Below are positions 37,130 to 47,476 of a DNA stretch of 64,000 bases, one piece after another. This stretch comes from Syntrophobacter fumaroxidans MPOB (lineage in GTDB: Bacteria; Desulfobacterota; Syntrophobacteria; Syntrophobacterales; Syntrophobacteraceae): NCBI RefSeq assembly GCF_000014965.1, contig NC_008554.1:3398001-3462000 (forward strand), written 5' to 3'. The first letter of the stretch is position 1. Each line of letters starts with the position of its first letter. A program made the position numbers and the translations under genes. A model generated the notes under the pieces. That model had not been told where the DNA came from. It saw only the letters and a list, made by a program, of their open reading frames with translations, and made no database searches.

Positions 37130-38893
37130 TCAGCCCTTGGCGTTGGCGTTTTCGGCGAGCCATCCGTAAGGATCCCCGAAGAAAATCACCTGACCGTCTT
37201 CGTTGCATGAAACGGGAAGGTATTCGATAATGATCGGAACGGGCGTGGCAAGCTTGATGAAAAGCTGGCGGTCCGAGGACAGGTAGGGCTCCGTCTTGTC
37301 GGCCAGGGGATTCTGGTCGTCCTTCAAGAGCAAATGGGCCAGATGTTTGGCCTTTTCCACCCGGATGCACCCGTGCGAAAAGTCTCTGCGCGTCCTCTGG
37401 AACAGGGACTTCTGGTTGGTGTCGTGCAGGTAGACGGCGTACGGGTTGGGGAATTCGAACTTGATCTGTCCCAGCGGGTTCTTGGGACCCGGTTTCTGGA
37501 ACAGCCGCGGTTGTCCCCACGGGTACAGGGACGCCATTTGAACGTAGCCGTGCCTGGCGAAATACTGCGGGTCGGAACCTGCCTGGGCGTCCAGCTCCAG
37601 GCGAATACGGTCCGAAACGTACCAGCGCGGATTGATGATCACCTGCTCGATGTTGCTCGTGAGCGTCGGAGTCTGGTTTTCCCTCATCCATTTGCCCAGC
37701 ACCTTGACCTTCTTGCCCGACGCCTTGCCCACGATCACGCGGTGGCTCGACAGTGATTGCCCGTCTTTGTAATATTCCAGGGCGAACTGGGGAATATTGA
37801 TGCGCACGTACCTGTCGCTCCGACGGGTCTGGCTCTGGCGGAGGAGATTGATCCCGTGAGCGATCATCTCGGCCTTTTGTTTGAAAGGCATGTTGAGCCA
37901 TTCGCGGGTCCGCTGCCCCACCGCTCCGTCGGGCTCGATCTGGTGCGCTGCCTGGAAACGCTTCACCGCCTGCTGAGTGGCGGCGTCGAAGGTCCCCGTG
38001 ATCTCACCCCGGTAGAAATCCTCTTGCCGCAGCCTCTTCTGCAGATCGCGCACCGCGTTGCCGGACTCGCCGGGTCTCATTGTCGAGGGGGCCCGGACCT
38101 GCTGCTGCGTGGTGTTGGCGGCCAGGTCACGGTACCTTGCGAGAGCGTTCAGCAGCGGGCGGTAATGAGGCGACCTGGGTTCCAGGCGCTTCAGGTAATC
38201 GCTCATCGGAATCCGGCCCGAGAGCGCCTTGACCTGATCTTCTCCGGAGAACGGGTCCATCTGGCCGGAGAAGCGCACCAGCAGTTCCGCCAGTTTGACA
38301 TCCGCTTCGACGGCAACGCGGAAGAGATTCCTATACCTCTCTTCTCTCGCCTTCACCACCGCGGGATTGACCGGCTGGATCCCGGGGCTGCCGGGCGCCG
38401 CGGGCTGGTCGCCGGACGGGACGGACAGATCGGCGATCGAGTCGGACAGGTTGGGGAGCAGCGCGCTGGCGGAATCGCGCGCCTGCTCGAGGTGCTTCAC
38501 GTGCTGCCGGACTTCCTCGATGCGGAGCGGCTTAGGGTCCAGGGCCTCCTTCTCCGCCTCCCCCGCCCGCCGGAGAAGCGCATGCGCGCCCTGGGCGAGC
38601 TCGAACGTGGAGGTTATAAAGAAAGGCGTCCACCCATTCTCCTGGTAGGCTTGCAGGATGGTGTTCGGAGTGGGCGAGCCCAGCCATTCCGGCGGTATGG
38701 TCTCCCATATCGCGGACCGCCACCGAGGCGAAAGCGCCCCCTCCGCAGCGGAACCTCCTGGTGGGGCGGCGCCGTGTTCCTGCCGGCTCACCGCTTCACT
38801 TGGAACCGCATAACACTGGGACCCGCAGCACAAAAACAGGAGCACAAGAAGAACCGATAGAACGCGAGGTCTCTGAATGGATGGAGTACTCAT
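37130..38893 (-). CDS. L,D-transpeptidase (YcbB-like) with peptidoglycan-binding domain
   Basis: 587 residues. A signal peptide (about 10-29) is followed by a long helical region, a PG_binding_1 domain at ~285-340 (ESGNAVRDLQKRL, FDAATQQAVKRFQ), and a YkuD catalytic domain at ~370-550 with the active-site motif SHGCIRVEKA (Cys ~509). The family forms 3-3 cross-links or attaches proteins to peptidoglycan in the periplasm. The ATG at 38893 overlaps the stop of the upstream six-Cys gene by four bases and has only a weak site of its own, so translation is probably coupled. Confidence 0.92.
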   Translation of the reverse strand: MSTPSIQRPRVLSVLLVLLFLCCGSQCYAVPSEAVSRQEHGAAPPGGSAAEGALSPRWRSAIWETIPPEWLGSPTPNTILQAYQENGWTPFFITSTFELAQGAHALLRRAGEAEKEALDPKPLRIEEVRQHVKHLEQARDSASALLPNLSDSIADLSVPSGDQPAAPGSPGIQPVNPAVVKAREERYRNLFRVAVEADVKLAELLVRFSGQMDPFSGEDQVKALSGRIPMSDYLKRLEPRSPHYRPLLNALARYRDLAANTTQQQVRAPSTMRPGESGNAVRDLQKRLRQEDFYRGEITGTFDAATQQAVKRFQAAHQIEPDGAVGQRTREWLNMPFKQKAEMIAHGINLLRQSQTRRSDRYVRINIPQFALEYYKDGQSLSSHRVIVGKASGKKVKVLGKWMRENQTPTLTSNIEQVIINPRWYVSDRIRLELDAQAGSDPQYFARHGYVQMASLYPWGQPRLFQKPGPKNPLGQIKFEFPNPYAVYLHDTNQKSLFQRTRRDFSHGCIRVEKAKHLAHLLLKDDQNPLADKTEPYLSSDRQLFIKLATPVPIIIEYLPVSCNEDGQVIFFGDPYGWLAENANAKG

Positions 38894-39189
38894 GACTGTT
38901 CACTGTCCGCTATGTTTAAGGGTTCCACCGTGCACGCTTGCGCGTCGACCTTTTCGTGGAGCCGGTTCCGAGAGGAAGGATTCGATGCCGAAGCCCGGCG
39001 TATCGATGTTGCGCCCTCTTTCCCCCGGCAGATGTGGCAACGGTCGTCACCGCACTGCTGGCAAAAGTGGCAATCCGGGCAAGGATGCTTTCCCGGCGCC
39101 GCAAGCGAACGCTTTGCCGGTTCGAAGACCAGTTTCAGCCCGGCCACCGGTACGAAACACCCTTCCTCCTTCCGCTCACTGCTTCCCAT
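38890..39189 (-). CDS. Small six-Cys protein coupled to the L,D-transpeptidase
   Basis: 99 residues from the ATG at 39189, with GGGAGG 4-5 nt upstream. It has no signal peptide. Residues 37-54 carry C-x2-C-x2-C-x2-C-x4-C-x2-C, compatible with zinc or Fe-S binding; the rest is basic and probably unstructured. No family is recognised. Its TGA overlaps the ATG of the L,D-transpeptidase gene (ATGA), which supports it being a real gene. Confidence 0.65.
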   Translation of the reverse strand: MGSSERKEEGCFVPVAGLKLVFEPAKRSLAAPGKHPCPDCHFCQQCGDDRCHICRGKEGATSIRRASASNPSSRNRLHEKVDAQACTVEPLNIADSEQS

Positions 39190-39610
39190 GACACCTCCCG
39201 GCGTCAACCTCCAATTCGATCATCGACCAAAACACCTTGCGGCTTCACATTTTTTGCAGAGCGGGCGGAAACGGACATTGGCGCAACGCGTTGGGCCCTG
39301 CCCGGTCCGTTTCGAAAAAACCGCCTCTCGGACGGTCCGTGCCTCTCTCCTGCACCGAAATCAGATTGGAAGCCCCCGAGGGAGGCTGCGCTGCATCGCG
39401 CTCCGCAACCTTCCCGAGTGCGTGCCTCGCGTCAATACATGCCCCGGCCCGCGCGTGTTGCGGTCCATCCGGCGCATCCCCGGACTACGCCTGAAGCTTG
39501 AACCCTCCCCACTGAAACAATCGATCGGCACCCACTTGTCAAGAAATAATTAATCCTTTCCACTATAACAGAAATATGCTATTTGCAAGTCCCCTTTTAA
39601 GGAAAAACCT
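39190..39610. other. Divergent intergenic region upstream of tadA
   Basis: About 420 bases without a supported gene. The last 70 bases are AT-rich with TATAAC at 39564, a candidate -10 box for tadA, but no -35 at proper distance is clear. Confidence 0.4.
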
Positions 39611-40087
39611 ATGGCTCCGTTGACGGACCACGACTATTTCATGGGGATTGCCCTGGAAGAGGCGCTCGCCGGCCGGGAAGAGTCGGAAGTGCCGGTGGGT
39701 GCGGTTCTGGCCGGCCCCGGCGGGGAAGTCCTCGCGCGGGGGCACAACAGGCCCATCGCGCTGTGCGATCCCACGGCGCACGCCGAAATCCTGGTGCTGC
39801 GAGAAGCGGCCGCCGCGGCGGGCAACTACCGTTTGCCGGGGAGCGTGCTGTACGTGACCCTGGAGCCTTGTGCCATGTGCGTCGGGGCGCTGCTGCAGGC
39901 AAGGGTGCGGACTTTGGTGTTCGGCGCCCCGGATCCGAAGTCCGGTGCGGCCGGGAGCGTTGTGGACTTGACAAAGGTGGACGCTTTCAATCATTATGTC
40001 GAAGTGATAGGCGGTATTCGGATGGCCGAGTGTTCGGAATTATTGAAAAAATTCTTCCTCGACCGACGCCTGGAAGGAAAGCCCTGA
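39611..40087 (+). CDS. tadA: tRNA-specific adenosine deaminase
   Basis: 158 residues. The deaminase zinc motif is complete: HAE in TAHAEILVLREA and PCAMC in LEPCAMCVGALLQARV. TadA converts A34 to inosine in tRNA-Arg(ACG). AAGGA lies about 7 nt before the ATG. Two tRNA-Ser genes and dnaX follow, an arrangement common in bacteria. Confidence 0.94.
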   Translation: MAPLTDHDYFMGIALEEALAGREESEVPVGAVLAGPGGEVLARGHNRPIALCDPTAHAEILVLREAAAAAGNYRLPGSVLYVTLEPCAMCVGALLQARVRTLVFGAPDPKSGAAGSVVDLTKVDAFNHYVEVIGGIRMAECSELLKKFFLDRRLEGKP

Positions 40088-40093
40088 ACGAAT

Positions 40094-40189
40094 GGAGAGG
40101 TACCGAAGTGGCCGTAACGGGGTCGACTCGAAATCGACTTGTCCTGTGAAGAGCAGGGCACGTGGGTTCGAATCCCACCCTCTCCGCCA
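40094..40189 (+). tRNA. tRNA-Ser (anticodon CGA)
   Basis: Acceptor arms GGAGAGG and CCTCTCC pair perfectly. The anticodon loop CTCGAAA sits between GTCGA and TCGAC, giving anticodon CGA. There is a long variable arm, GGTTCGAATCC as T-arm, and an encoded CCA at 40187-40189. It begins 6 bases after the tadA stop. Confidence 0.95.
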
Positions 40190-40304
40190 TTGTCGAACCG
40201 CCGCCCGGGCGGCGGCGATGAGCCCCCCCCGCGCGCAAAGAGGGGCCAAAGTGAATGGCTCCCGGTTCCCGGGGGGTCATCATGAAGAATGAAGAGATTA
40301 TTCG

Positions 40305-40397
40305 GGAGAGATGTCCGAGAGGCTGAAGGAGCACGACTGGAAATCGTGTGTACGCCCAAAAGGTGTACCGAGGGTTCGAATCCCTCTCTCTCCGCCA
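40305..40397 (+). tRNA. tRNA-Ser (anticodon GGA)
   Basis: Acceptor arms GGAGAGA and TCTCTCC pair. The anticodon loop CTGGAAA between CACGA and TCGTG gives anticodon GGA. It has a long variable arm, a GGTTCGAATCC T-arm and encoded CCA. Confidence 0.95.
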
Positions 40398-40513
40398 CCA
40401 TATTCCGGAATTGCCGCTCCCGGGCGGGGGATTGCCCGGGAGACCCGGAGCCGGGTCCCTGAGAGTGCACCCCTTTTGCGTCCGATTGTGTGGCGCGGGA
40501 CCGCCAAGACCCC

Positions 40514-42322
<1,809 letters not shown>

Positions 42323-42460
42323 TGCCGCGGTGATTTGCGGGCCGGATGGCTTTGTGGGTTCTCCCCCGGGCGGGGATGAGGCCTGCGTTTTTCCACTGAC
42401 GACAAGGGAATTTCCTCGCGGGAATTTCGTCGATTTCATTCAACGAGAGGAAGGATGGTC

Positions 42461-42787
42461 ATGAGCAGAGGATTCAACCCCATGCAGCAGGTCAAGGCCT
42501 TGCAGGACAAGATGGCCAGGATGCAGGAAGAGCTGGCTCTCAAGACCGTGGAGGCTTCGGCCGGAGGGGGCATGGTCGCTGTGGTCGTGAACGGCCGGCA
42601 GGAAGTGCTGAGCGTGAAGGTCGATCGCCAGGTGGTCGACCCGGAAGATATAGAAATGTTGCAGGACCTGATTGTCGCCGCGGTGAACGACGGATTGCGC
42701 AAGTCCCAGGAAATGGCCGCTCAGGAAATGGGCAAGATCGCGGGCGGCTTGAACATCCCGGGCCTGAAGATTCCCGGGTTGTTCTGA
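42461..42787 (+). CDS. ebfC: Nucleoid-associated protein, YbaB/EbfC family
   Basis: 108 residues. The start [21 protein letters not shown] and [22 protein letters not shown] are family signatures, with the usual Met/Gly-rich C-terminus. It is a small dimeric DNA-binding protein. The start at 42461 has AGGAAGG 6 nt upstream; an ATG two codons earlier is too close. The dnaX-ebfC-recR order is widespread. Confidence 0.93.
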   Translation: MSRGFNPMQQVKALQDKMARMQEELALKTVEASAGGGMVAVVVNGRQEVLSVKVDRQVVDPEDIEMLQDLIVAAVNDGLRKSQEMAAQEMGKIAGGLNIPGLKIPGLF

Positions 42788-43172
42788 TTCGGTGTGCCGG
42801 GCTGCCGGCGTGTCGTTGGAATGCGCAATGATGTTCCGACTCGGTTTCACTCGGCGGCTATCCTTCCAACCAGCCGGGAATATGCCGGATTTCAGTCCGT
42901 TGCGAAGAAAGCGGGCGTCGCGGCGGGGAACGGAGAAGACCGTGAGTCGGGGGGGGGCCGGGGTCCCGGCCTTCGCGGAATAGACGATGATGACGCTCAT
43001 GATCCTTCTCGGCGGGGCGCCCGATTATTCGCGGGGTTCCGGCTTTGGCGCGGTTTGCCCGTCGCTGGTCTTTGCATGAAAATCCCCTCGGCCCGGACGA
43101 TTGATGTGTTTCGTTGCGAGTTCCCGGCTCATGGCCGTTTGTGAAAAGTGTAGGTTTGACCCCGGAGTCCAT
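42788..43172. other. Spacer between ebfC and recR
   Basis: About 385 bases, unusually long for this conserved gene pair. Open frames here have no ribosome site or family likeness. I see no repeat or terminator. Confidence 0.4.
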
Positions 43173-43778
43173 ATGGTTTCGAGCGGCTACCCCCCCATTA
43201 TGAACGACCTCATCAGGAGGCTGAGCAAGCTGCCGGGATTGGGAGAAAAGAGCGCCACCCGGATCGCCATGCATCTGCTCAAAATGTCGAGGACCGATGC
43301 CGAAAGCCTGGCGGACGCGATCCGGGAGCTGAGAAGTCGGATCCGGACGTGTTCCCGGTGTTTTCACTTCACGGATGCCGAGGAGTGTTCCATTTGTGCG
43401 GATCCTGCCCGGGACACCGGGGAGATCTGCGTGGTGGAAACCACCGCGGACCTGCTGGCGATCGAACAGTCCGGGGCATACCGGGGACGCTACCATGTCC
43501 TGCAGGGCGTGCTTGCGCCGCTGGACGCGGTGGGGCCCGACGACCTGCGTATCCGGGAGCTGCTCGAGCGCATCGATCGGGAGGGTGCGCGGGAAGTGAT
43601 CATCGCCACGAACCCTAGCAGTGAAGGGGAAGCGACCGCGCATTACCTGCTGAAACTCCTGAAGGATCGCAACGTGCGGGTATCCCGGATTGCCTACGGC
43701 ATTCCCATGGGGGGCGACCTCAAGTACACCGACCGGTTCACCCTGGAACGGGCTCTGAAGGGGCGGCAGGCGTTCTGA
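43173..43778 (+). CDS. recR: Recombination protein RecR
   Basis: 201 residues, usual length. The HhH segment LSKLPGLGEKSATRIAMHLL, the zinc finger C-x2-C...C-x2-C (CSRCFHFTDAEECSIC) and the Toprim domain (ICVVETTADLLAIE, GVLAPLDAVGPDDL) are in order. RecR works with RecO/RecF in loading RecA at gaps. GGAG lies about 7 nt before the ATG at 43173; the open frame extends further up without a site. Confidence 0.95.
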   Translation: MVSSGYPPIMNDLIRRLSKLPGLGEKSATRIAMHLLKMSRTDAESLADAIRELRSRIRTCSRCFHFTDAEECSICADPARDTGEICVVETTADLLAIEQSGAYRGRYHVLQGVLAPLDAVGPDDLRIRELLERIDREGAREVIIATNPSSEGEATAHYLLKLLKDRNVRVSRIAYGIPMGGDLKYTDRFTLERALKGRQAF

Positions 43779-44020
43779 GGCTATGTTCATCTTTTCACTA
43801 AGTGAATCTTCCGCGGTGTCCGATTGTGAATCCGGTTGTTCATTTGTGCCCGGAAAAGCCGGACGGAGAAGAATGGGGACCGTATTCCCTTGCGACGAGT
43901 GGTGCCGCCGGTCTGTTTGCCCAGTGTTATCCAAGGTTTGACCCCTTCCCGCATGCCCATCGAAATGCATAGATTTGCAATTCAAGAAGTGAAATTTGGC
44001 GAAAAGAGTCGAAAAATGCC

Positions 44021-44049
44021 TTGACTTTTTTTTCACAAAGCTGGTAAGA
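44021..44049 (+). promoter_or_regulatory. Candidate por operon promoter
   Basis: TTGACT at 44021-44026 followed after 17-18 bases by GTAAGA/TAAGAA. The -35 is good and the -10 weak, as expected of an activated or repressed promoter. Confidence 0.4.
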
Positions 44050-44050
44050 A

Positions 44051-44071
44051 ACATACCTTATAAAGGTATGT
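44051..44071. promoter_or_regulatory. Perfect palindromic operator downstream of the por promoter
   Basis: ACATACCTT (44051-44059), a 3-base centre ATA, and AAGGTATGT (44063-44071) form a perfect 9+9 inverted repeat at the expected transcription start. Its position suits a repressor that controls pyruvate oxidation. The cognate regulator is not identified. Confidence 0.7.
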
Positions 44072-44157
44072 GTTGGTTCGCCGTAGATTGCTCGGTGTTG
44101 TGTGAGGGCTACCTGAGGTGAGCGCTTTGACTTGCAACGTTACTGTGGAGAGAGAAC

Positions 44158-44709
44158 ATGATTGAGATTCGTATTCATGGACGCGGAGGCCAAGGGGCCG
44201 TGACCTCTGCTGAACTGGCGGCCCTGGCTGCTATCGAAGAGGGGAAATACGCGCAGGCTTTCCCGAGCTTTGGTCCGGAACGGCGCGGCGCCCCCGTGAT
44301 GGCTTTTGTGCGGGTGAGCGACAAGCCGATCGTAACCCGCGAAAAAGTCTACGAGCCGAATTACGTGGTGGTGCTGGATCCCACCCTGCTGAAGCTGGTC
44401 AACGTGGAGGCGGGGCTCAAGAAGGGGGGAATCGTCATCGTCAACACGGCGAAGAGCGCGGCGGATGTCCGCAAGGAGACCGGCATCAAGGCGAAGCTGG
44501 CTACGGTCGACGCCAGCAAGATCGCCATGGACACCATGCGTGTGACCATCACCAACACAACGATGCTGGGGGCGCTCATCAAGGCGGTTCCCGATCTGCT
44601 CCCCCTGAAGGCGTTGGCTGGTCCCATCGAACATCGTTTTGGCGGTATCGCCGCAAAGAACATTGCGTCGTGCAACCGCGCCTTCGAAGAAACCAAGGTG
44701 GAGGGTTAA
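44158..44709 (+). CDS. porG: Pyruvate:ferredoxin oxidoreductase, gamma subunit
   Basis: 183 residues. The start IRIHGRGGQGAVTSAELAALAA is the gamma-domain signature of 2-oxoacid:ferredoxin oxidoreductases, with AFPSFGPERRGAPV. It forms a heterotetramer with PorD, PorA and PorB, encoded directly after in one operon. The enzyme decarboxylates pyruvate to acetyl-CoA, CO2 and reduced ferredoxin, or works in reverse. Confidence 0.93.
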   Translation: MIEIRIHGRGGQGAVTSAELAALAAIEEGKYAQAFPSFGPERRGAPVMAFVRVSDKPIVTREKVYEPNYVVVLDPTLLKLVNVEAGLKKGGIVIVNTAKSAADVRKETGIKAKLATVDASKIAMDTMRVTITNTTMLGALIKAVPDLLPLKALAGPIEHRFGGIAAKNIASCNRAFEETKVEG

Positions 44710-44712
44710 GCC

Positions 44713-45006
44713 GTGGCTAAAGAAACCGGTATTGTGAGCTGGAAAAGTCTGAATCTGGGGATGGCCATCACCAAGCCCGGGTGCGCCGCGGATCTGAAGA
44801 CCGGCGATTGGCGATCCATGAGGCCCGAAACCGACCGGAAAAAGTGCACGAAATGCGGCCAGTGCTACATTTTCTGCCCGGATATGGTTTACAGCAAGGA
44901 CGCGGAAGGCTACTACGTGCAGAATTATTACTACTGCAAGGGGTGTGGCATTTGCGCCAAAGAGTGTCCTGTAGATGCGATCACCATGCATCAGGAGGTC
45001 GACTAA
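44713..45006 (+). CDS. porD: Pyruvate:ferredoxin oxidoreductase, delta (ferredoxin) subunit
   Basis: 97 residues from a GTG at 44713, with GGAGGG upstream. Two [4Fe-4S] motifs are complete: CTKCGQCYIFCPD and CKGCGICAKECPV. It carries electrons from the catalytic subunit to free ferredoxin. It lies 3 bases after porG and 1 base before porA. Confidence 0.95.
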   Translation: MAKETGIVSWKSLNLGMAITKPGCAADLKTGDWRSMRPETDRKKCTKCGQCYIFCPDMVYSKDAEGYYVQNYYYCKGCGICAKECPVDAITMHQEVD

Positions 45007-45007
45007 C

Positions 45008-46189
45008 ATGTCCAAGAAGATTGGTGTAGAAGTTTCAATTGCAGCTGCGGATGCGGTAGGACTGTGTGATGTCGACGTCGTCGCCGCATACCCGATCACG
45101 CCGCAGACCCACATTGTCGAACACCTGTCGGAGCTGGTTGCCGAAGGTCATCTGGATGCCGAGTTCGTTCCCGTGGAATCCGAGCACAGCGCCATGAGCG
45201 CCTGCATCGGTTCGTCCGCGGCCGGAGCGCGCACCTTCACGTCCACCTGCTCGCAGGGTTATGCCCTGATGTCGGAGCTTTGCTACATCGCCTCCGCCCT
45301 TCGTCTTCCCATCGTCATGGCGGTCGCCAACCGCGCCATCAGCGCTCCGATCAACATCTGGAACGACCACGGCGACTTGATGTACGCCAGGGATTCGGGC
45401 TGGATCCAGGTCATCGGGGAGAACGGCCAGGAAACGGTGGACCTTACGATCGCCGCTTTCCGCATCGCCGAGGATCCCAATATCCTGCTGCCGGTGCAGG
45501 TTAACCTGGACGGGTTCACCCTGAGTCACATGATCGAGCCGATCGTGATGCCCGACAAGAAGGACGTGAAAAAGTTCCTGCCTGCGTACAAGCCTCAGCT
45601 GCGGCTGGATCCCGCCAACCCGATCACCATGGGTCCGGTCGGCATGCCCGACGTGTACACCGAGGCGCGGAAGGCCCAGGACGAGGCGCTGAAGAGCTCC
45701 AAGGCCCAGATCGTGAAGATCTTCAACGAATTCGGCAAGCAGTTCGGTCGGAAATACAACCTGGTTGAAACCTACAAGACCGAAGATGCCGAGACCATCA
45801 TCATCACCATGGGCAGCCTTTCCCAGACCGCGATGACCGCCGTCGACATGATGAGGGACAAGGGGAAGAAGGTCGGCGTGGCCCGCATCCGGGTGTTCCG
45901 GCCGTTCCCCGCCGATGAATTGTTTGCGGCCATCAAGGGCGCCAAGAACCTGGTCATTCTGGACAGGGTCACCTCTTTTACGGGTGGCTACGTCTCCGGC
46001 CCGGTGTGCCTGGAAATCAAGTCCATTCTCTACGACCGCAAGCACTATCCGAAGATCGGCAATTTCCTGGCCGGCCTCGGCGGCAGAGACACGACGGATC
46101 AGAACTTCATGGAAATGGTCGACAAGGTTGCCGCGTCCAAAGACGGTGGCGTGCCCTTAGCCTACGAATTCATCAATGTGAGGGAATAA
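45008..46189 (+). CDS. porA: Pyruvate:ferredoxin oxidoreductase, alpha subunit
   Basis: 393 residues. DVVAAYPITPQTHIVEHLSE and PVESEHSAMSACIGSSAAGAR are typical PorA sequences, followed by the C-terminal domain II (IRVFRPFPADEL, DRVTSFTGGYVSGPV). It forms the pyrimidine/substrate side of the active site together with PorB. The wording fits pyruvate rather than 2-oxoglutarate, but substrate is inferred from family likeness. Confidence 0.93.
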   Translation: MSKKIGVEVSIAAADAVGLCDVDVVAAYPITPQTHIVEHLSELVAEGHLDAEFVPVESEHSAMSACIGSSAAGARTFTSTCSQGYALMSELCYIASALRLPIVMAVANRAISAPINIWNDHGDLMYARDSGWIQVIGENGQETVDLTIAAFRIAEDPNILLPVQVNLDGFTLSHMIEPIVMPDKKDVKKFLPAYKPQLRLDPANPITMGPVGMPDVYTEARKAQDEALKSSKAQIVKIFNEFGKQFGRKYNLVETYKTEDAETIIITMGSLSQTAMTAVDMMRDKGKKVGVARIRVFRPFPADELFAAIKGAKNLVILDRVTSFTGGYVSGPVCLEIKSILYDRKHYPKIGNFLAGLGGRDTTDQNFMEMVDKVAASKDGGVPLAYEFINVRE

Positions 46190-47161
46190 ATGGGAATCGC
46201 AGCTGAAGCTCTCAAAAATTTCAAGGGGTTCAACCTCAAGAACATGCCGGAGGTAGAACCTGTGTCGCCCGGTCACAGAGCATGCCAGGGCTGTGGGGAA
46301 GTACTGGCTTTGCGGCAGGCTATGAAGGCACTGGGCACTAACGTTGTCGTTTGCAGCGCCACGGGGTGCATGGAAATCATCACCTCGCCCTTCCCGCAGA
46401 CCGCGTGGAGGGTGCCCTGGATTCACGTCGCCTTCGAGAATGCGGCGGCGGTGGTCAGCGGTGTGGAGTCCGCGTACAAGGCGATGAACCGTAAGAACAT
46501 CATCAAGTCGCCCGACACCGTATTCGTAGCGTACGGCGGCGACGGCGCCACGGCGGACATCGGTATGCAGGCGTTGAGCGGCGCCCTCGAGCGCGGCCAC
46601 AACTTCATCTACATGTGCTTTGACAACGAAGCCTACATGAACACGGGTGTTCAAAGATCCTCCTCGACTCCCTTCGGCGCGCAGACCACCACGTCGCCTC
46701 CGGGGAAGAAGAGCAAGGGACAGTCCACCCAGAAGAAGAACCTTCCGGAAATCGCGGTGGCTCACGGAACGCCTTACGTCGCCACGGCGTGTCCCGCGTT
46801 CCCGGTGGATCTCATGAACAAGGTCAAGAAGGCATCCCTGGTTCCCGGACCGGCCTACATCCACATCTATTCGCCCTGCCCCACCGGATGGCGTTGCGGG
46901 ATCGAGGAGAGCGTGGAAATGGCCAGGCTGGCGGTCCAGTCCAAGGTCTTCCCCTTGTACGAAGTGATCGACGGCGTGTACTACCTGTCGCGCAAAGTGG
47001 CGAAGCCGAAGCCGGTGGCCGAATACTTCAAGCCGCAGCGCCGTTTCCGCCACCTGACCGAGGCCGACGTTCAGCAGATTCAGGCCCGGACCGACGCCGA
47101 ATACGACAGACTGGTGGCCAAGTGTGTCGTGGAAGTCAAGGAAAAGAAAGAAAAGGAATAG
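46190..47161 (+). CDS. porB: Pyruvate:ferredoxin oxidoreductase, beta subunit
   Basis: 323 residues starting directly after the porA stop. CQGCGEVLALRQAM holds cluster cysteines; GGDGATADIGMQALSGALER is the thiamine-diphosphate motif; NEAYMNTGVQRSSSTP and PCPTGWRCG are specific to PorB. It binds thiamine diphosphate and a [4Fe-4S] cluster. The Lys/Glu-rich C-terminus ends the operon. Confidence 0.95.
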   Translation: MGIAAEALKNFKGFNLKNMPEVEPVSPGHRACQGCGEVLALRQAMKALGTNVVVCSATGCMEIITSPFPQTAWRVPWIHVAFENAAAVVSGVESAYKAMNRKNIIKSPDTVFVAYGGDGATADIGMQALSGALERGHNFIYMCFDNEAYMNTGVQRSSSTPFGAQTTTSPPGKKSKGQSTQKKNLPEIAVAHGTPYVATACPAFPVDLMNKVKKASLVPGPAYIHIYSPCPTGWRCGIEESVEMARLAVQSKVFPLYEVIDGVYYLSRKVAKPKPVAEYFKPQRRFRHLTEADVQQIQARTDAEYDRLVAKCVVEVKEKKEKE

Positions 47162-47222
47162 CCCGAACACCGGTATCGGGCGTGAATAGCGCATCCGGGG
47201 CCGGTTAAATTCGGAGTTGGTG

Positions 47223-47251
47223 TTGACAAGCGAGGAGTACTCTGTTACAAG
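47223..47251 (+). promoter_or_regulatory. Promoter of tRNA-Asn
   Basis: Consensus TTGACA at 47223-47228, exactly 17 bases, then TACAAG. The tRNA begins 24 bases after the -10 box. Confidence 0.6.
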
Positions 47252-47274
47252 ATGCTCCTCGTTTCCCTTTTTGA

Positions 47275-47350
47275 TCCCCGGTAGCTCAATCGGCAGAGCG
47301 GGTGGCTGTTAACCACTAGGTTGGCGGTTCGAGTCCGTCCCGGGGAGCCA
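47275..47350 (+). tRNA. tRNA-Asn (anticodon GTT)
   Basis: Acceptor TCCCCGG pairs with CCGGGGA. The anticodon arm GGCTGTTAACC gives GTT, GGTTCGAGTCC forms the T-arm, and CCA is encoded at 47348-47350. Confidence 0.95.
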
Positions 47351-47390
47351 AAAATCCACCCGCTGATTTCAGCGGCTGTTATTTAGCGCA

Positions 47391-47420
47391 AGACCCCGTG
47401 GGGTGATCCCCGCGGGGTCT
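47391..47420. terminator. Hairpin between tRNA-Asn and the convergent ATPase gene
   Basis: AGACCCCG (47391-47398) pairs with CGGGGTCT (47413-47420) with extra pairing inside. The T-tracts are poor on both sides, so it may work weakly in both directions. Confidence 0.5.
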
Positions 47421-47476
47421 CGTCGTTTCCGCCGTACTCACCGGCCGGGAGCGATGAAGTCAGGAATCTCCCTCGG

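Larger units (their letters stand above)
43779..44157. other. Regulatory region upstream of porGDAB
   Basis: About 380 bases without a gene. It holds the probable por promoter and a palindromic operator (next entries), and a leader of about 85 bases. Confidence 0.5.
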
